This document shows positions 38,301 through 51,667 of a stretch of DNA of 64,000 bases, piece by piece; the first letter of the stretch is position 1; every line of letters begins with the position of its first letter. Source of the stretch: Atopsyche davidsoni. Lineage: Eukaryota; Arthropoda; Insecta; Trichoptera; Hydrobiosidae. The notes beneath the pieces were generated by a model. That model was not told the DNA's origin. It made no database searches and saw only the letters and a list, made by a program, of their open reading frames with translations. Position numbers and translations under genes: made by a program. The stretch covers positions 5,084,001-5,148,000 of the forward strand of contig JAILWY010000006.1 of NCBI GenBank assembly GCA_022113835.1, read 5' to 3'.

Positions 38301-41078
38301 TGTCATAAAGAAACAAGGCTGCAGCAGTTGATGGTAGAACATGTTGCATCTGGAATTCTGCGTGTAAATTTTGCTTATTTTTATTTTCAACAATTAAGTA
38401 CAAAAGTCATTTTCTAGTGCATTATTAGGGTTGATTTTTTTTATGTTCTAATAACATAAGATTATGTAAAAAGTGAACTGGCGATTTGTATGCTAGCCAA
38501 AATAGGCTGCACGTGTATGGTCTTGGAATATATATTTCCAAATAATATTAAAACTAAAGAACCGGTCTAGGGTGAGTTATGCCAATGTGTCTTCCAGTTT
38601 TATAACAAAAAAGCACTAAATAAGCTGCATGTATTATATCGGTGTATGGATCCAACATCTGTGTTTTGCTATGAGAAAAATATTTTATCACCTATACAAA
38701 CAGGAATATCTCATTTTTAAAAAAATTTGGAGAAACTAAAATAAAACTAGTTATATTAATAAATTATTGAAAAAAATTATACATGTACATTTGATGGGGT
38801 CATTTATGTAGTTGTAAAAATGTGATATACCTGTTTGTAGTGAAAGCAACTTGTTGAAATAAACTTTATATAGAAGTTCATCACGAATTGTACATCATTT
38901 TATATAGTGAGCTTAGGTACTAAATTACAATGTAATTAAAAATTTATATATGGGTTCAACATAATTCCATGATATTCGTGATGGTCATAAATTTTCCAAA
39001 TTTCAAGGATTGCGTTGAAAAAATTAAATCATATTGTCATTAGCCAGAGTTGAATGTATAATTTAACATTTCGTATATAAGTTTCAAATTAAAGTTATTT
39101 TATGTATGTAAAGAGATGTTGTTATCAGACTGTTCTGCCTGATACTGGCAGTTTCTTGTCATTAAAAATCTAATAAAGAAAAGCTCCGTAAATAATGTTA
39201 CTTTTACTTACCATATGTGCACCTACAGAATGTTGCCTTTTATATTCTCACTGGTGGGGAGTGTGGAAAATTAGGGATTGAAATAACACAACACAGTACG
39301 AAAAATCTTTTATTTCCTAATTATTGAATATTTTATAAACTCTTACATGAATGTACATAAGTAGTATCTTATGGTTTTAAGTAATAATACAATAATTCAA
39401 TGTTGAAAGTAAACAAAAGTGTTTCACGCGCACGCATACGCGTGACTAAAGTAATAAGTTATTTTTTTGAATTTTAGAATAATTTAATAAAATACGTACA
39501 AAGTTTTCCGTTGTTAATATGATAATTGACCGAAAAATAATTCAGAAAATAATACGATGAACTATTTTGCAGCACTATCATAAAATTAATATCAAAAATC
39601 ATGCAAGGCAAGTATAAAAAAGTACAAAACATTTTTTTACATAACAAACGAGAAGTAAAATTTTCTAAGTAGAAGACAAGACTTATGTTGAAAATAATCT
39701 TTGATATTCTATCGGTGTAACATGTCTATATTCTCTCTTCAGTTGCTACAAAGGCACTATTCTAACAATTTGGGACAACGCTGATTCCGGGGAGTGGAGA
39801 GTTCCCACAGCATGCCCTCTGAGAATTCAAGAAAGCTAATGTTATCCACGTTAGGAAATGTTAGATCAAGGAACAAACTAAATACTCAACTTCACTCAAT
39901 ATTGGGTCACATTTACATTTGCTTACAAATCATTTTCTCAAATGACTCCAAACTTGTTTTGTTTTCGATTATTTGCTTGCATTTGAAATAAAACAGTTTT
40001 CTATTCTCAGAGCAGCATCACAGTACGCTAAAAGTATAAGATATTTCCAAAGAATATTGATTGGTAAACCATAGATAATGTTAATATTAAATGATGTTCA
40101 TCCTAGAGTTAATTATAAACTTGTAATATTAAGTGATTAGTATTGCTAAACTTGTAGGAAAAATACGTTAGCTTTGAAAAACTAATACCTAATAAACTCT
40201 AACTCTATGTTGGACGAAAGGAAACTTCCAGTGCGACGGCACCTCCGGGATATTGGCCCACTAGCTTGCTCATTCATACACACGCGACCCACGTGGGTCG
40301 TCATATTATCTGACCGTACAACATCTGCTTATACAGTTGCAAGTCACACAATAGTTAGTAACACAAAAAGATAAACACTCAATCAAAACCTAAGGAATGA
40401 GCATTCTAATGATGTCCAAATATCACCAAGACGTTATACAATATAAATTTTGTAATCATTCAACGAGGCAAAGGTGCATCAATAGCAAAATATGTATTTT
40501 TAATTTAATTTCATCTCTTTTTGAGAACATCGCTTTATTTTCGAATCTTCGTGGAAACAATGCAAAAGTAAAAAGAGGAAATGCAAACCTTCATACTTAT
40601 AATCAATACCAAAATACCATTTGTATATTGATGCAAGTTTCAAGCCTGTGATAGCTCTCAGTTGCAATGAAACGCTTGGGTTAGTAAATATAAAATAATG
40701 TATGAATGAAACCTGCACCAGCAAGCTTTACGAGAGCGAGGTGATTACGATAATACTCTAGAATCGTCGAGATTTACATTCTCTATAATAAAGTATAAAT
40801 GTAAGATTACATTTAATTTTAAAGTATACAAAAGAATAAAGTCTTCGTATCAAATAATAATATTTCTTGCAAAATAGTACGCAGCTTCAATAAAATACAC
40901 AAACAATTTAGAAATCAAAACACCACTAAACATTAGACCCTAAGAATCGGAAAAATAATTGATATGCATTTAAATAAATGAAACCAGCTCGTTGGCGATC
41001 TAATGGATGTGATGATTTTCGGCGGACAAAATATTTGACGTTGCTTTTGTAAGGACATCACTGGCTCCCTTGACGGCC
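35367..41078. other. Convergent intergenic region with 3' UTRs, no gene recognised
   Basis: This lies between the Dtd stop (plus) and the Jupiter-like stop (minus). It is AT-rich, with no long or domain-bearing open frame. A plus-strand AATAAA at 39172-39177 and a minus-strand AATAAA at about 39308-39313 could be the facing polyadenylation signals, which would imply 3' UTRs of kilobase length. A degenerate direct repeat of GAATAACATAATTTAAT occurs at about 36208 and 36253. Confidence 0.45.
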
Positions 41079-44000
41079 TTACCACAGGCCGGAGGAGTAG
41101 CCACCCGGAGGCACGCGGTTATGGTTGATGGGAGCCGCGTTGCCGTTGAGAGCTGTCACCGAAGTGTTGATTTCGCCATTCATGGACTTGTAACCGTCTC
41201 CTGTGATCGGGTTGCCTTCTGAAACATTACCAAAACATTGTCAATATTTTAATTTAACATATATCACAGTATACAAGGGTCTCTAATGTAGCTAGAGTAT
41301 AAAATTTATTTGAATACCATTACAAAGGAAATAAAAATATTCAGACTGTTTCCACATTCACATTCGCTTGCATATCAATTAATAGTTTTGTATTTTTATT
41401 TAAATTTTTAGTGATTACCTAAGGGAGTATAATAGTGTAGAATATGAACAACAATCTACTGCGAAATTTTAGAGAAATTTAAATAGCATGTTTCCATGCT
41501 AATAGAGATTTAATAAATCATGCAAACCAGTTGTCACTATTAAATATTGAAGTGATAAATAGACATCAAAACAGATGACAAATATTAAAATCAAAAATAT
41601 ATAATGAAATATGGTATTATCGGAGTCTACAGAGAAGCGACACCTATTGCAGTAACAATAATACAAGGAGTTTTACAGATATTAAACAAATGGTGATAAT
41701 ATTATAGATTTATATTGTAGTTGGATGTTGTACATGTGGGACTGCTTCCTTTGCCTATGTTATGCACTATGTACTAAATGTTATTGTACTGAAACCAAGG
41801 ATCTTCCTACAAAGGGAATGTGCGGAATATCTACAGAATAGTGCTGTTCTTACACACTTGTATTTCCCGATAGAAACATCTTACAATATATTCAAAGACA
41901 AAGGGGTAATTTAGTAATAAAAAAGCCAATCAACTAAACTAGTAATATTAATAGAGATATAATTCAAAATAAATAATTATGTAAGGCTATTATTTTCATC
42001 TATCAAAATAATGTGATTGTAAGCATTAAAGATCTGATTTGTAAAATTTTGATTCATTTCACACATTGCATTTACAAGACAAAAATGATTTGATAGTCAT
42101 TACCTTATCATAGTCTGCTTTTTCAAAAATATCTTTTCAGCATTTAGCTTTTGAAAACTGTTCAACAATAAAATGTAATGTAGCCAATGGCCTAAAAATA
42201 AGTCTACCCTAGACATGTTCGAATAACTGACTAAACTGACAACCAGCAAATTTATTCTGGCAAGATGAAAAGAGCCAAATATTACGTTTCACCTTTAAAG
42301 CTATTCAACTTTAAGCTAATCAACACATTCTTAAGAGTGAAAAGAACAACCCTACATTACCTTGTACATTTTACAATATTAATTGGAATCAATTGAAAGA
42401 GTGGCCTCTGCTAGTCTAAAAACTACCTGTTTACACGAGTTCGCTAAGTCTAAGAGAACTTCACAGATGTATAATATAATGGATGACATGAGAGCATACG
42501 TTTCAAGAATATTCAATATGCATTCAAAACAGTATACAAGAGCCAGATGAAAATGGGCTAAACATGAATAAGACATCAAGCTTTGACATGAAGTATTGGA
42601 GCACTAGGCGAATGCTGTACTGAAACAATGTCAGTGGGGTCTCAAGAATATATTATGTACAGGGAATTTCATAATGTTCTTACTGGCGCATTATTAGTGT
42701 TAATTTTAAATTAAAAGTAAGTTTTTTTTAATAATATAAGTAAGATTTGAAAAACCCTGCACCCAAAGAAGGAACATAAAACCAATATGAGATATAATAA
42801 AATCTATGATAATTTTTTTTTGGTCATTTATCAACTTTTAATTTATTATTCTGATAATTCACCAATTCTGGAATTGTTATTACTACAGATGCAAATTCAC
42901 AATTAAAATAACTCTCTGAGAGAATGTTTTATTTATATCAATACCATTTGTAAATTGTAGCGTCAGCTAAAAACTAACAGTACATCAACGCTTGAAAAGG
43001 AGATTTCCTTAACCATCACTTAATGACTTCAACGTTAGAGCATTTTTGATTCTTGTTTCCAATTTTCTTTAAAATTAATCATTTCATTTCAAAATATCTC
43101 GGTAAGAATGTTAGCATATTTACAATCAATTGATTAATATTCATGACAATAGCTTAGTTATATCTGATATTGGTTGAATTTGGGATGATGGATGGACGGC
43201 AGTAGGAAGGAAGGGGCGTTGGGGCACCTTTTCTATATTTGGAGTAGAACAGGAAGTCCCGCGGCCGGTCTCCGATGCCAACACCTGTCACCGGATTCCT
43301 CCGCGGAAGACACACTGCAATTCGCCAAACAGTCAAGCTATATTGCCCACTCGTTAGTATCTTCTTCGCCCGCGTTACGACATCTCACATTGGGAGCGGA
43401 TCGTAACGGATCAAAGTTAAAGCGCTGTCAGGTGAGTTAGTGAAACTCTGCCAGGGAGTTGTCATTTATTAGGCAAAAGCGTTTGGGTTTTAGCAATTAC
43501 CTGTTAGTTAATTATCCAAGAGACTTTGAGGTTGAGGATCGAGGTTCCTCTGTAGAAAGCACACTACTGTTGTCGACAGCTCTGTATAGTCTATACTTGT
43601 GAGTCTCAAATGAAAAGTAAATTGCGAACAGGTGACAGTATTATTGAAGGTTTTATGCACCTAGCAGACATTTCAATTTGAATAGTACAAAATAAGCATA
43701 GCACAATTATTAGTATTTTTTAAATCTTCTTGAGGTACACATTAATCAGAAGTGCAATGATTCCCAGGTCCTAGATAATTCTTCAGGTGACTGAATATCA
43801 TTCGAATATTAATCACCGAGGAATATATTTTTATAAATATAAATAACACCAATTCTAGGCTTGAAAATGAAACCATGAGGTTGTTATGTAAGAAGTGATG
43901 ACACTTTTCTCCAGGACACCGCAAAACTTACTATTAAACTGACTGCGCTAGCTGTCTTAGTCAACTGACTGCGGCTATCATTCTTCTCTTGCTGCTGCTT

Positions 44001-44359
44001 CATGCGTATTTTGTTATGCCGCTGAGACAATCACAATGCTAGATATAACACCTCGCTCATACCGAATTCAATCCTCACCTTTAGCAGCGCCGGCAACGTG
44101 TCCGTTGGAGTGGTGTCCGTTGGCGAGTCCGTTGGCGTGGCCGTTGGAGTGGCCATTGGAGTGGCCGTTGTCGATGGCGTCCTCGGAGGGGCTGGGGTTG
44201 CGCAGAGCAGCGCGAGGAGTGCCGGCCCCGAACAGGCGCGAGTGCGTGTCGCGAGGGCGGCTGGGCGTGTCGGGCCCGGAGCCAGCGCCGGACTTGCCGT
44301 TGGCCGCGACTTCCCCACCGAAGATCTCGCTGATGCAGCCCTTGGGCGCGTTGGGAACC
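41079..44359 (-). CDS. Jupiter: Jupiter-like microtubule-associated protein, 3' part
   Basis: Two confident exons on the minus strand: 44359-44079 (enters in phase 2, leaves in phase 1, donor AAAG|GTGAGG) and the terminal exon 41218-41079 (acceptor TTTCAG, stop TAA). Exon 1 of the pair encodes VPNAPKGCISEIFGG, then DTPSRPRDTHSRLFG, a Ser/Pro stretch (NPSPSED) and an Asn-Gly-His repeat region. The terminal exon encodes EGNPITGDGYKSMNGE, then NRVPPGGYSSGLW. Jupiter/HN1-family proteins are small, disordered, microtubule-binding proteins. The THSRLFG, NP.TG.GY and RVPPGG motifs in this order are why I call it Jupiter. The N-terminal exon(s) were not found and must lie to the right. The 3' UTR probably extends well left of 41079. 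Confidence 0.78.
41219..43153. other. Jupiter-like gene intron between the two candidate terminal exons
   Basis: About 1.9 kb of AT-rich DNA with no recognised coding exon and no clear mobile element. If the upstream terminal exon (43314-43154) is used, its 3' UTR and polyadenylation signal should lie at the start of this stretch. Confidence 0.5.
43154..43314 (-). CDS. Jupiter: Alternative terminal exon of the Jupiter-like gene
   Basis: The acceptor GAATTGCAG|TGTGTC takes the phase-1 G from the exon ending at 44079 and stays open to a TAA at 43156-43154. It encodes 53 residues beginning VCLPRRNPVTGVGIGDRP. RRNPVTGVG parallels EGNPITGDG at the start of the downstream terminal exon, so the two look like homologous, mutually exclusive ends. 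The rest (FLFYSKYRKGAPTPLPSYCR...) has no recognised domain. An internal donor that would make it a cassette exon cannot be excluded. Confidence 0.55.
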
Positions 44360-47300
44360 CTGGAAAGTAAAGACACTAAATGTTACGAGCTGTCATTGCG
44401 GTCTTTATTTCAAATCGATAATTATTTTGGACACCTTCGAATCTGATGATTATTCTTAAGCAGCAATTAAACCTGCATCTGATGCCTGGCCACCACTACT
44501 ACGGGTGCATTGACTGTGTCCGTGAAGTAATAGGAGTTTAGGGCGTTCGGTCGCGTTTACGGTTTCGAATCGATCGCCCAATCCTTAACTGTCATAAAAC
44601 AATTTAGCAAATATATACCATAAACTAAAAGGTATATTGGCGTACGAATTCACCATTGAACAAATAAATTATTTTATTAGGTTCGTACCAAACAGTATCA
44701 TTCTTTCCGAAATAGTCCAGACAGAGAACCATTAACATATCCGCCCGGGAAATGCGGATGCACGGAACGATCGTGAAAGCTTTTTGTTTATTAATTTATG
44801 AATAATGTCAAATGTCTACGTCATTTAAATAATCCAATAAACGATTTACCTCAACGGGGCATTGAGATTGTTTTTGTGCATAACGGTACGCGCGGCTGTC
44901 GACACGGAACGAGAAGACGCTCGCCGAGGGAGCGCCGCCTGCATTCACCGGCGTCTTCGCATTTTTTCCTCTGATCAGATCAGAATCCAGAACGAAGTGA
45001 GGTCTCCGAGAGATGCCTCGGTGCTCGGGACGCGCTCAACGGTGCCGGACTGGTTCTGCCAGACCCTCGGAAGCCCGGCGAAGCCAGGATGTGGGTGAAG
45101 AGGTCGGGAGCCCGTATGTGTATGTATGCGAGGTGAACTTCTGCTAGTAAATATTGTTTGAAAACGACGCCACGGGCCCTCTTACCCGTAGGCAATCAGG
45201 ATGAATAGGCTAATGTTATTTTTATGTTTACTAAGAGCTCAGAATTAAATATTATTGAAGAGTTGAGTTAATGTGTAGCTATAAAATTGCAGGTTTGAAA
45301 TATCCACAAAACCAACTGAATATTAATTAAATCTGTGTTCATAAATAAAATATGGTTAGATTAATTAAACTAAATTGAAATAAGCGTGAACTAAAAAATT
45401 CGGCCGGTAGGGTCGATTTAATTAAAGTTAGCGATCTTACGATTAATGTACGACGGTCCTAACTACTGAATCTATTGCGTAGGCTTTGATGTGGTCTAAA
45501 CAATATCAGCCATATTCAAAACATTAGAATCGGTAGATTATCCATATGAATACTTATCGAAATATAGTTAAGTTCATAAAATTCACAGTTCAATTAATAA
45601 TCTTCGGTTGCGTAGCGAATAGCTGTTACTGTAAGTAACCCCTGACTCATTTTGTCCTAAACAATATGTTGTATTGTTTAGCTGAAATACTCATAAAGCG
45701 AATAAGCTAAATTAGTATTTGGTATGCGCACGATATTAAGGACATTAACGACGCCATCGGCTGTGCCGCCGACTTCCCAGCTTCCCAGCTCGCCGCTCGC
45801 TGGTCATTCTCCGTAATGAATGAGTCTTAGTTTCTTTGAAGAGTCGAGTCTCGGTGAGTTACTTTGCTTTCGCGGAAACAATGGACTTGTCTGAATAAAG
45901 TATTAAATTGATAAATAAAAATTGTAATTTCAATCGAATGATATTACAAAATAAGCATTCATGTACAACTCCCGTAAACGCCGCTGTGGTGAAATTAAAT
46001 CGAATGATTGTAGCGACTCGCTTTACCGGCCCAGCCGGTATTGTTTTTGAAATTGCGAAATTTTTCCAGCGATTCGAGAAAAGCGCTTTTCCCTCGGTGT
46101 GCAATTTCGTACGCAATGTAATGGAGGTTATCGATCGTCCGAACGAAACTAAGAAGGTCAATCGACCGTAGTATCTGCGGAAGCGATCTAGGTTTGCGAA
46201 AAAATGGAGCAGACATCTTATATCAGCGCCGGCGGAGCGCAGCCAGCAGCGCGCGAGACACTCACTGGCCCGCGGGGACTTGCACCTTAAGGAAATATTC
46301 AGGGTAGTCTCTTTGTATTAAAAAAATTATCAATAAAATACGGACCCATCAACTTTCAAAGCGCTCTAGCCAAATAATTTGATGAGTTTACTGCGATGTA
46401 ATCTGGTTAAAAAAGGTGAATCAAAATAATGTATAGCGTAAAGCGTACGGCGGTCTCGGCATCACATGCTTTGATTGAACGCCGTCTCGGTGAGAATCGC
46501 GACGGAGGCCGCCCGGATGCTTTATGGCCCGAGAACTCCACCGAGCACTGACGCGACTTAATTGAGAATCACCAGGTTCCAACAGCTCAATTGAGAATGC
46601 CGGGTCCTAATTTATGCTATAGTAATATATAATAAGAGTTGCGTTCTAAAGCAACGATAAAAATGATGTACGTCCGCGAGGCGCCGTCGGAGGCGGGTTC
46701 GTTGCATCTCTAAATAAAACGGCAGCAAAGAATCAAATCGCCAACGGGATCGGCCGCGCCTGCGACTCGGCGGGCTTCCGAGCGGATCCCGTCCGTTCCG
46801 TAAATTTTATCCACATATAAATAAAGCAGACATTAATTCGCTAATGCTATGTTACAGCAAACGCTCGAGTCCGGCGTCTGGGCCGATTTGCATTTTTGGA
46901 GAGCACTAAATCTTAATTAACGGAGATAATTTCTATAATTTTGTGGTTCGCGGCGCTCGCCAGCCACCCATCGCGCGCGTCGCCCCACGCTGGCCACGGA
47001 GCCTCGCCGGCGCGGGGCGACAACTTCCCTAGACCCACGCTGCCAGACGTCGCTGACTTACAGTGTAGTCACATTATAAATAGTCCATTAGAGGTAAAGC
47101 TCCCTTCAAAAATGCATTTTTATGAAAACTGGACGGACATAAATCATGATTACATCTTTAAACGTGCAGCTTTTTTTTAAAACTAATATTTTATTTAAAA
47201 ATATCACTTTAAAGAAAACGGTACTGCGATATGAAATATTTATACATGATCCGTATATTTTTAAAAGAACACGCTACTACCGCTATTGCCAAAATTTGTA

Positions 47301-50300
47301 GATAAATTTATTTATATGCATGAAATTATAACTGCTAACACTGAAAAAATATTGGACTTCTAAAGAAAATAACATTTTTGTGGTCGATACTACTTTAAAA
47401 AAATCTAGACTTGTACGTTTAATTATTATATAAGTATAAAAACGGATTGAACAAACACATTAATAAGAACCCTGGACACAAAAAAATATTGATTTCAATG
47501 CTGCCAAAATTTTCTTTCGTTTGAACTACAATACAAACCGATACTATTTTTATCATTGATTTGCGTGACAACATATCGCAGCGCTAACGACGGGATGTGG
47601 CGCACTGCATACGACATACCAAAATAACCATCGTCCAAAACAACCATTAATAAAATAAATAATAAACTGCAGTTTTGGAAACTCGACTATCGCCCAAAAA
47701 TAGATGACATGTTTCAAATATCTATGATTATTTCAAATATCAAAAACTGTGTTGGAGTAAGATAGAACCTTCACGTAGTTGTCCATCAAAACTCCCACAC
47801 GAAGGAAAGCCTGTTGGTGCTTCGCAGCACAAAAACTTCAGATTTGGTTGTATAATTGTTTACCAAGAAAAAAGTCAGGTTGAAAAAGTAATAGAACAAA
47901 TAATTACTTTGACCTGAAAGTAAAGTTTACGAAAAGTTTCCTCCCGACAGGCGCGGCCTCCGAAGACGGGTTTCGTGCCGTAGAGCTCACCGTGCGGATT
48001 CGTTTAATTTCGCAGCCTGTCAGGGGCGGACGGTCGAAGGCTGCGGCGGAATTTTTCAAACCGAAGCGGAGATGCGGACCAGCGCCGTCCCGGGCTTCCA
48101 CCGTCGACCCTTTCAGTCTGCACTGCTCGGTGTCATGTCATAACTGGGAAGGCTGATTCTTATCAACGTAGCGGTCTGGCTGATGCAGATACTTTGTTTT
48201 TGATATTATTAAACCTAACACACGAAAAACGTATAAAACTATCACGACCACGACTTTTTTATATTCGTGCGCCTAACTTGGATCAGTGGAGGAATTGACT
48301 TATCGTATTTTAGGCTCAATTAATTGTCTGTAAGTGTTTTCAATATAATTCGAGTATGATATTTTTTTTTTAAATATCTATGAAAAAGTATAATATATAC
48401 ACTCGTATTTGTGATAATAATAATATTTTTTCTGTTTTCGCTTTGTCATCAAATCCTCAGTATTCAACTGCTGTGTGTATGTCAGAAAATAAACAATGTG
48501 TTTGAAGATAAATTTCAATATATTTTTAAAATAAGATTTAAACACTCTTCTCGAATATATATGTATGATAAGAATTTTTTAAATTTTTACACATATTGAA
48601 TGACAATTAGAGGTGATATGTACATAACTCTGAACTAAAACGCCTTGGAATTTAAAATCACATTTAGAGTACGTTATTAGTCACAGTTTATGGGTGAAAG
48701 ACCCGAAGTACTCTGAAAACTCCAAAAACCGCAGACTAGACAATTACGAACGACATAATCAATCAAAATATTTACACACAAAACTCCTCAAAAATTATAG
48801 ATAAATGAGTTAAAATGCTAAATTAAGTTAAGTACAGGGTGTATAGTAATTTATTTCTTTTTCATTTAGTAGTATTGGAAATTACAGACAATTCGTGAAG
48901 TGTAAGTACTAGACTGACGAATATTTTCGGGAAAAACGAGAACGGTCAGCTAATAATTGATGGACGGTTGTCACATTAGTACAGTCCCAATCGATACCAG
49001 ACTTCCGATATCGGAGTTTATTGAACTCCTTCCACACCCAGCACTTCTGTCTGCGCCGATCGAGTACCGCTGTAGGATTGTGTTCGCATTTTACTTCCAA
49101 ATATTGAAATTATGGAGACGAATACACCAATGGGTAACCTGCCTACGTCATTAATATCACTGATTTTAATTGCTGCACCAGAATTAATTCAATTGTTGAA
49201 TAGTGTACTGTAAATGTTAATGAAAAGGGATTAAAATTGACAGAATGGATTTATTATTTTTAATTGCCGACAATCATATTGATACATAAATAAATTACGT
49301 TTGCTCCATTAAATTCGTCGATTTATACGGATTGAAAACATATAATTTTATTGCGTCTAAAATTGATGAGTCACTCGTAAAATTGCAATAAATCTAATAA
49401 ACCACTCGATATATTATGTGGATAGATAATATAATGACTAAAAAATGGCAAAGAGGCATCAACGAAAATCAGCCTATTTGACTGCAAACTAAACTTATCA
49501 TTATCGTAAATTTTAGGAGAAATAATAAAAGAAACTTGATATATTTGAAAAATGTATTGTATAACAAATAGTTTTGGCGAGGACTGAGTGATTTTTTTAA
49601 AGATGTCATCCAAGTAATTTGAATTGTTTAAGCTTAACAATAATGTTAAAAAATTGTTGGAACTCAGGTATAAACTGCCCGCTGATATAATTAACGTTTG
49701 TACTATTAAAATTGATACTAACAAATCAGCTACTAATTCTGGCAGTCTTGTTCTGTTAAGAATTCAATTCCAATCACAACACATCCTGTGTACACCGAGA
49801 GAAAAATAATAGTACAGTTAGTCAACAGCCAGGAATCCTCTGGCACGTAGGGCGCCGGGATGTGAAGGCTCTACGTGAGATGACATATCTACGATTTAAT
49901 CGCCGAATTCAGAATGCAAACGACCTCTTAAATACAGATAACGGTGGGTGATGAACACAGTCGTGCTATGCGAGAGGGTTTTTTCAATGCGCACGAGTTG
50001 GACTGTAGAATTTAAATAAATAATAATAATAAAAAGCCCAGCCCATAGGTAAAGCAACAATTACTTTTTTAACGTGGAAGCTATCATAGGGAATTTGAAT
50101 GTCAAAGCTATCAAAATTCATGAAATTGACTTTCGATTGTAAAGAAGAATAACCAATATAGCTAAAAATATTTTTTTACGATTGTAACGGTGACCATATT
50201 GTACACGTGATTGATTGGTGTTTCAATGAAATATACTTTTTAAAATTAATTTATGTTTTAGATAGTGAAATAAGAATATTTATAATCAGTAAGATGATAT

Positions 50301-51265
50301 CTGCACAGGAAATCGGCAGTAAGCAAATTCCGCAATCGAATAAATGTTTTGGGTTTCAAACGCCACCTTTTGCACCAAAGTTATTTAAAGACAATTGCAT
50401 TGAAGCATGCATTTTCAACACACTAATTTCAGGAAAGACCTCGTTTACACGTTTCTGCTCAACTGTAATATTTGTTTTCATAGAACTAAACATCTATATA
50501 TATTGATAGATGTATAGTGTTTTCAAGACTATTTTGGTTTTTTGCACTTATGTATGTATATAAAATATAACGGGTATAACATTTGACTAACCATGAAAAG
50601 GTAAGCAAACAATTTGCAAGTAGAGGCGTAGAGAACACGAATGAGGCCCCCCACATAGCTAATAATGGATTGATCAAGTGATTTGTCTGTAACATGTAAT
50701 ATAGTTAATGATTTATATCCGGTATTTCATTCACTTTCAACAACAATTAATATAATATACTCCAAATATTTAATTTCAGGTTGTCGGCAATTAATGTTAA
50801 AAATATAATAACAGCTGTACCGGGCATGAATAGATCCCTCGAAAAAAGATATACCCCAATAAACTGAATAAGCGTAGTTCGACGCGTAGATAATACTGTA
50901 CAAATAGATACAGGGCGCGATTAAGTAATACAAAATGACAATCTCAAACAAAAGTATCACGATACCGCTGTCGTGCGCGTCATGGGTCATCATCGCTTTT
51001 ATCGGAGCTCAAACAGACCAGCGGGCCATCGCGGCCGCTTCCACCGAGCACCGGCGCAAACTTCCGGCCCCGCCCGGAGTCCTTTCAGTCGGAAGAAATT
51101 CCATTTCACTAATTTACCCTCGGCCAGGGACGGCGCGGGGCAATCGATGACAATGCAGTCGCGAGCCGCCGAGCTGATCGCCGGAACTGCTGTGCAGCGA
51201 GTCGCGGCCCGCTATCCGGCCGCCAGTGGCTCCCAACCGGGGGGCCGCTTACTCCCGATTTCAGT

Positions 51266-51667
51266 CTACGACAGGCCAATATTAAACCCAGGATAATTCG
51301 ACTGCGGCGCTGGGACCTTCAGAGAATGGCGAGCGCCATTCTCATTTTGTACGAGCACTTGTGACACCGCGTCTTGTGTAATCGACGGGCCAGTCGGCGC
51401 GTTGAAAGCCACTGACCAGCCGATGCGATTATAATGGACGAGGGGGGGCGGCGCACGTGTCGGGGGTCGAGGATCGCGTGAGAAGTCACATGTGTCAAGC
51501 CAGAGACTCGCATGCAGACGCTCGCGCATCGTGCAAAAACAGCTCAGATACCCATCCATCACAGTCATCTGCGATGCATTTGCACTCGGAGCGCTCGCGA
51601 GACTCGGTGCTTTCGCTACTGATTCACAGAGCTCGGTGCTATAAAACCATGTTCCGAACCAATTCAC
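51266..51667 (-). other. 133-codon open frame of unknown status
   Basis: This is the second-longest open frame on its strand and sits inside a CpG-rich island. The predicted product (starting MNWFGTWFYSTELCESVAKA) has no recognised domain, signal peptide or repeat. Overlapping frames are open on the other strand too, which is typical of GC-rich non-coding DNA. I list it as an unresolved frame, not as a gene. Confidence 0.12.

Noticed and set aside
43933..44022. Possible Jupiter cassette exon (minus strand, CTCAG acceptor, ATA|GTAAGT donor, open as RHNKIRMKQQQEKND...)
   Set aside because: It is open only in phase 0, whereas the exon before it ends in phase 1 and both later exons need phase 1. 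It could only be used with an unseen partner.
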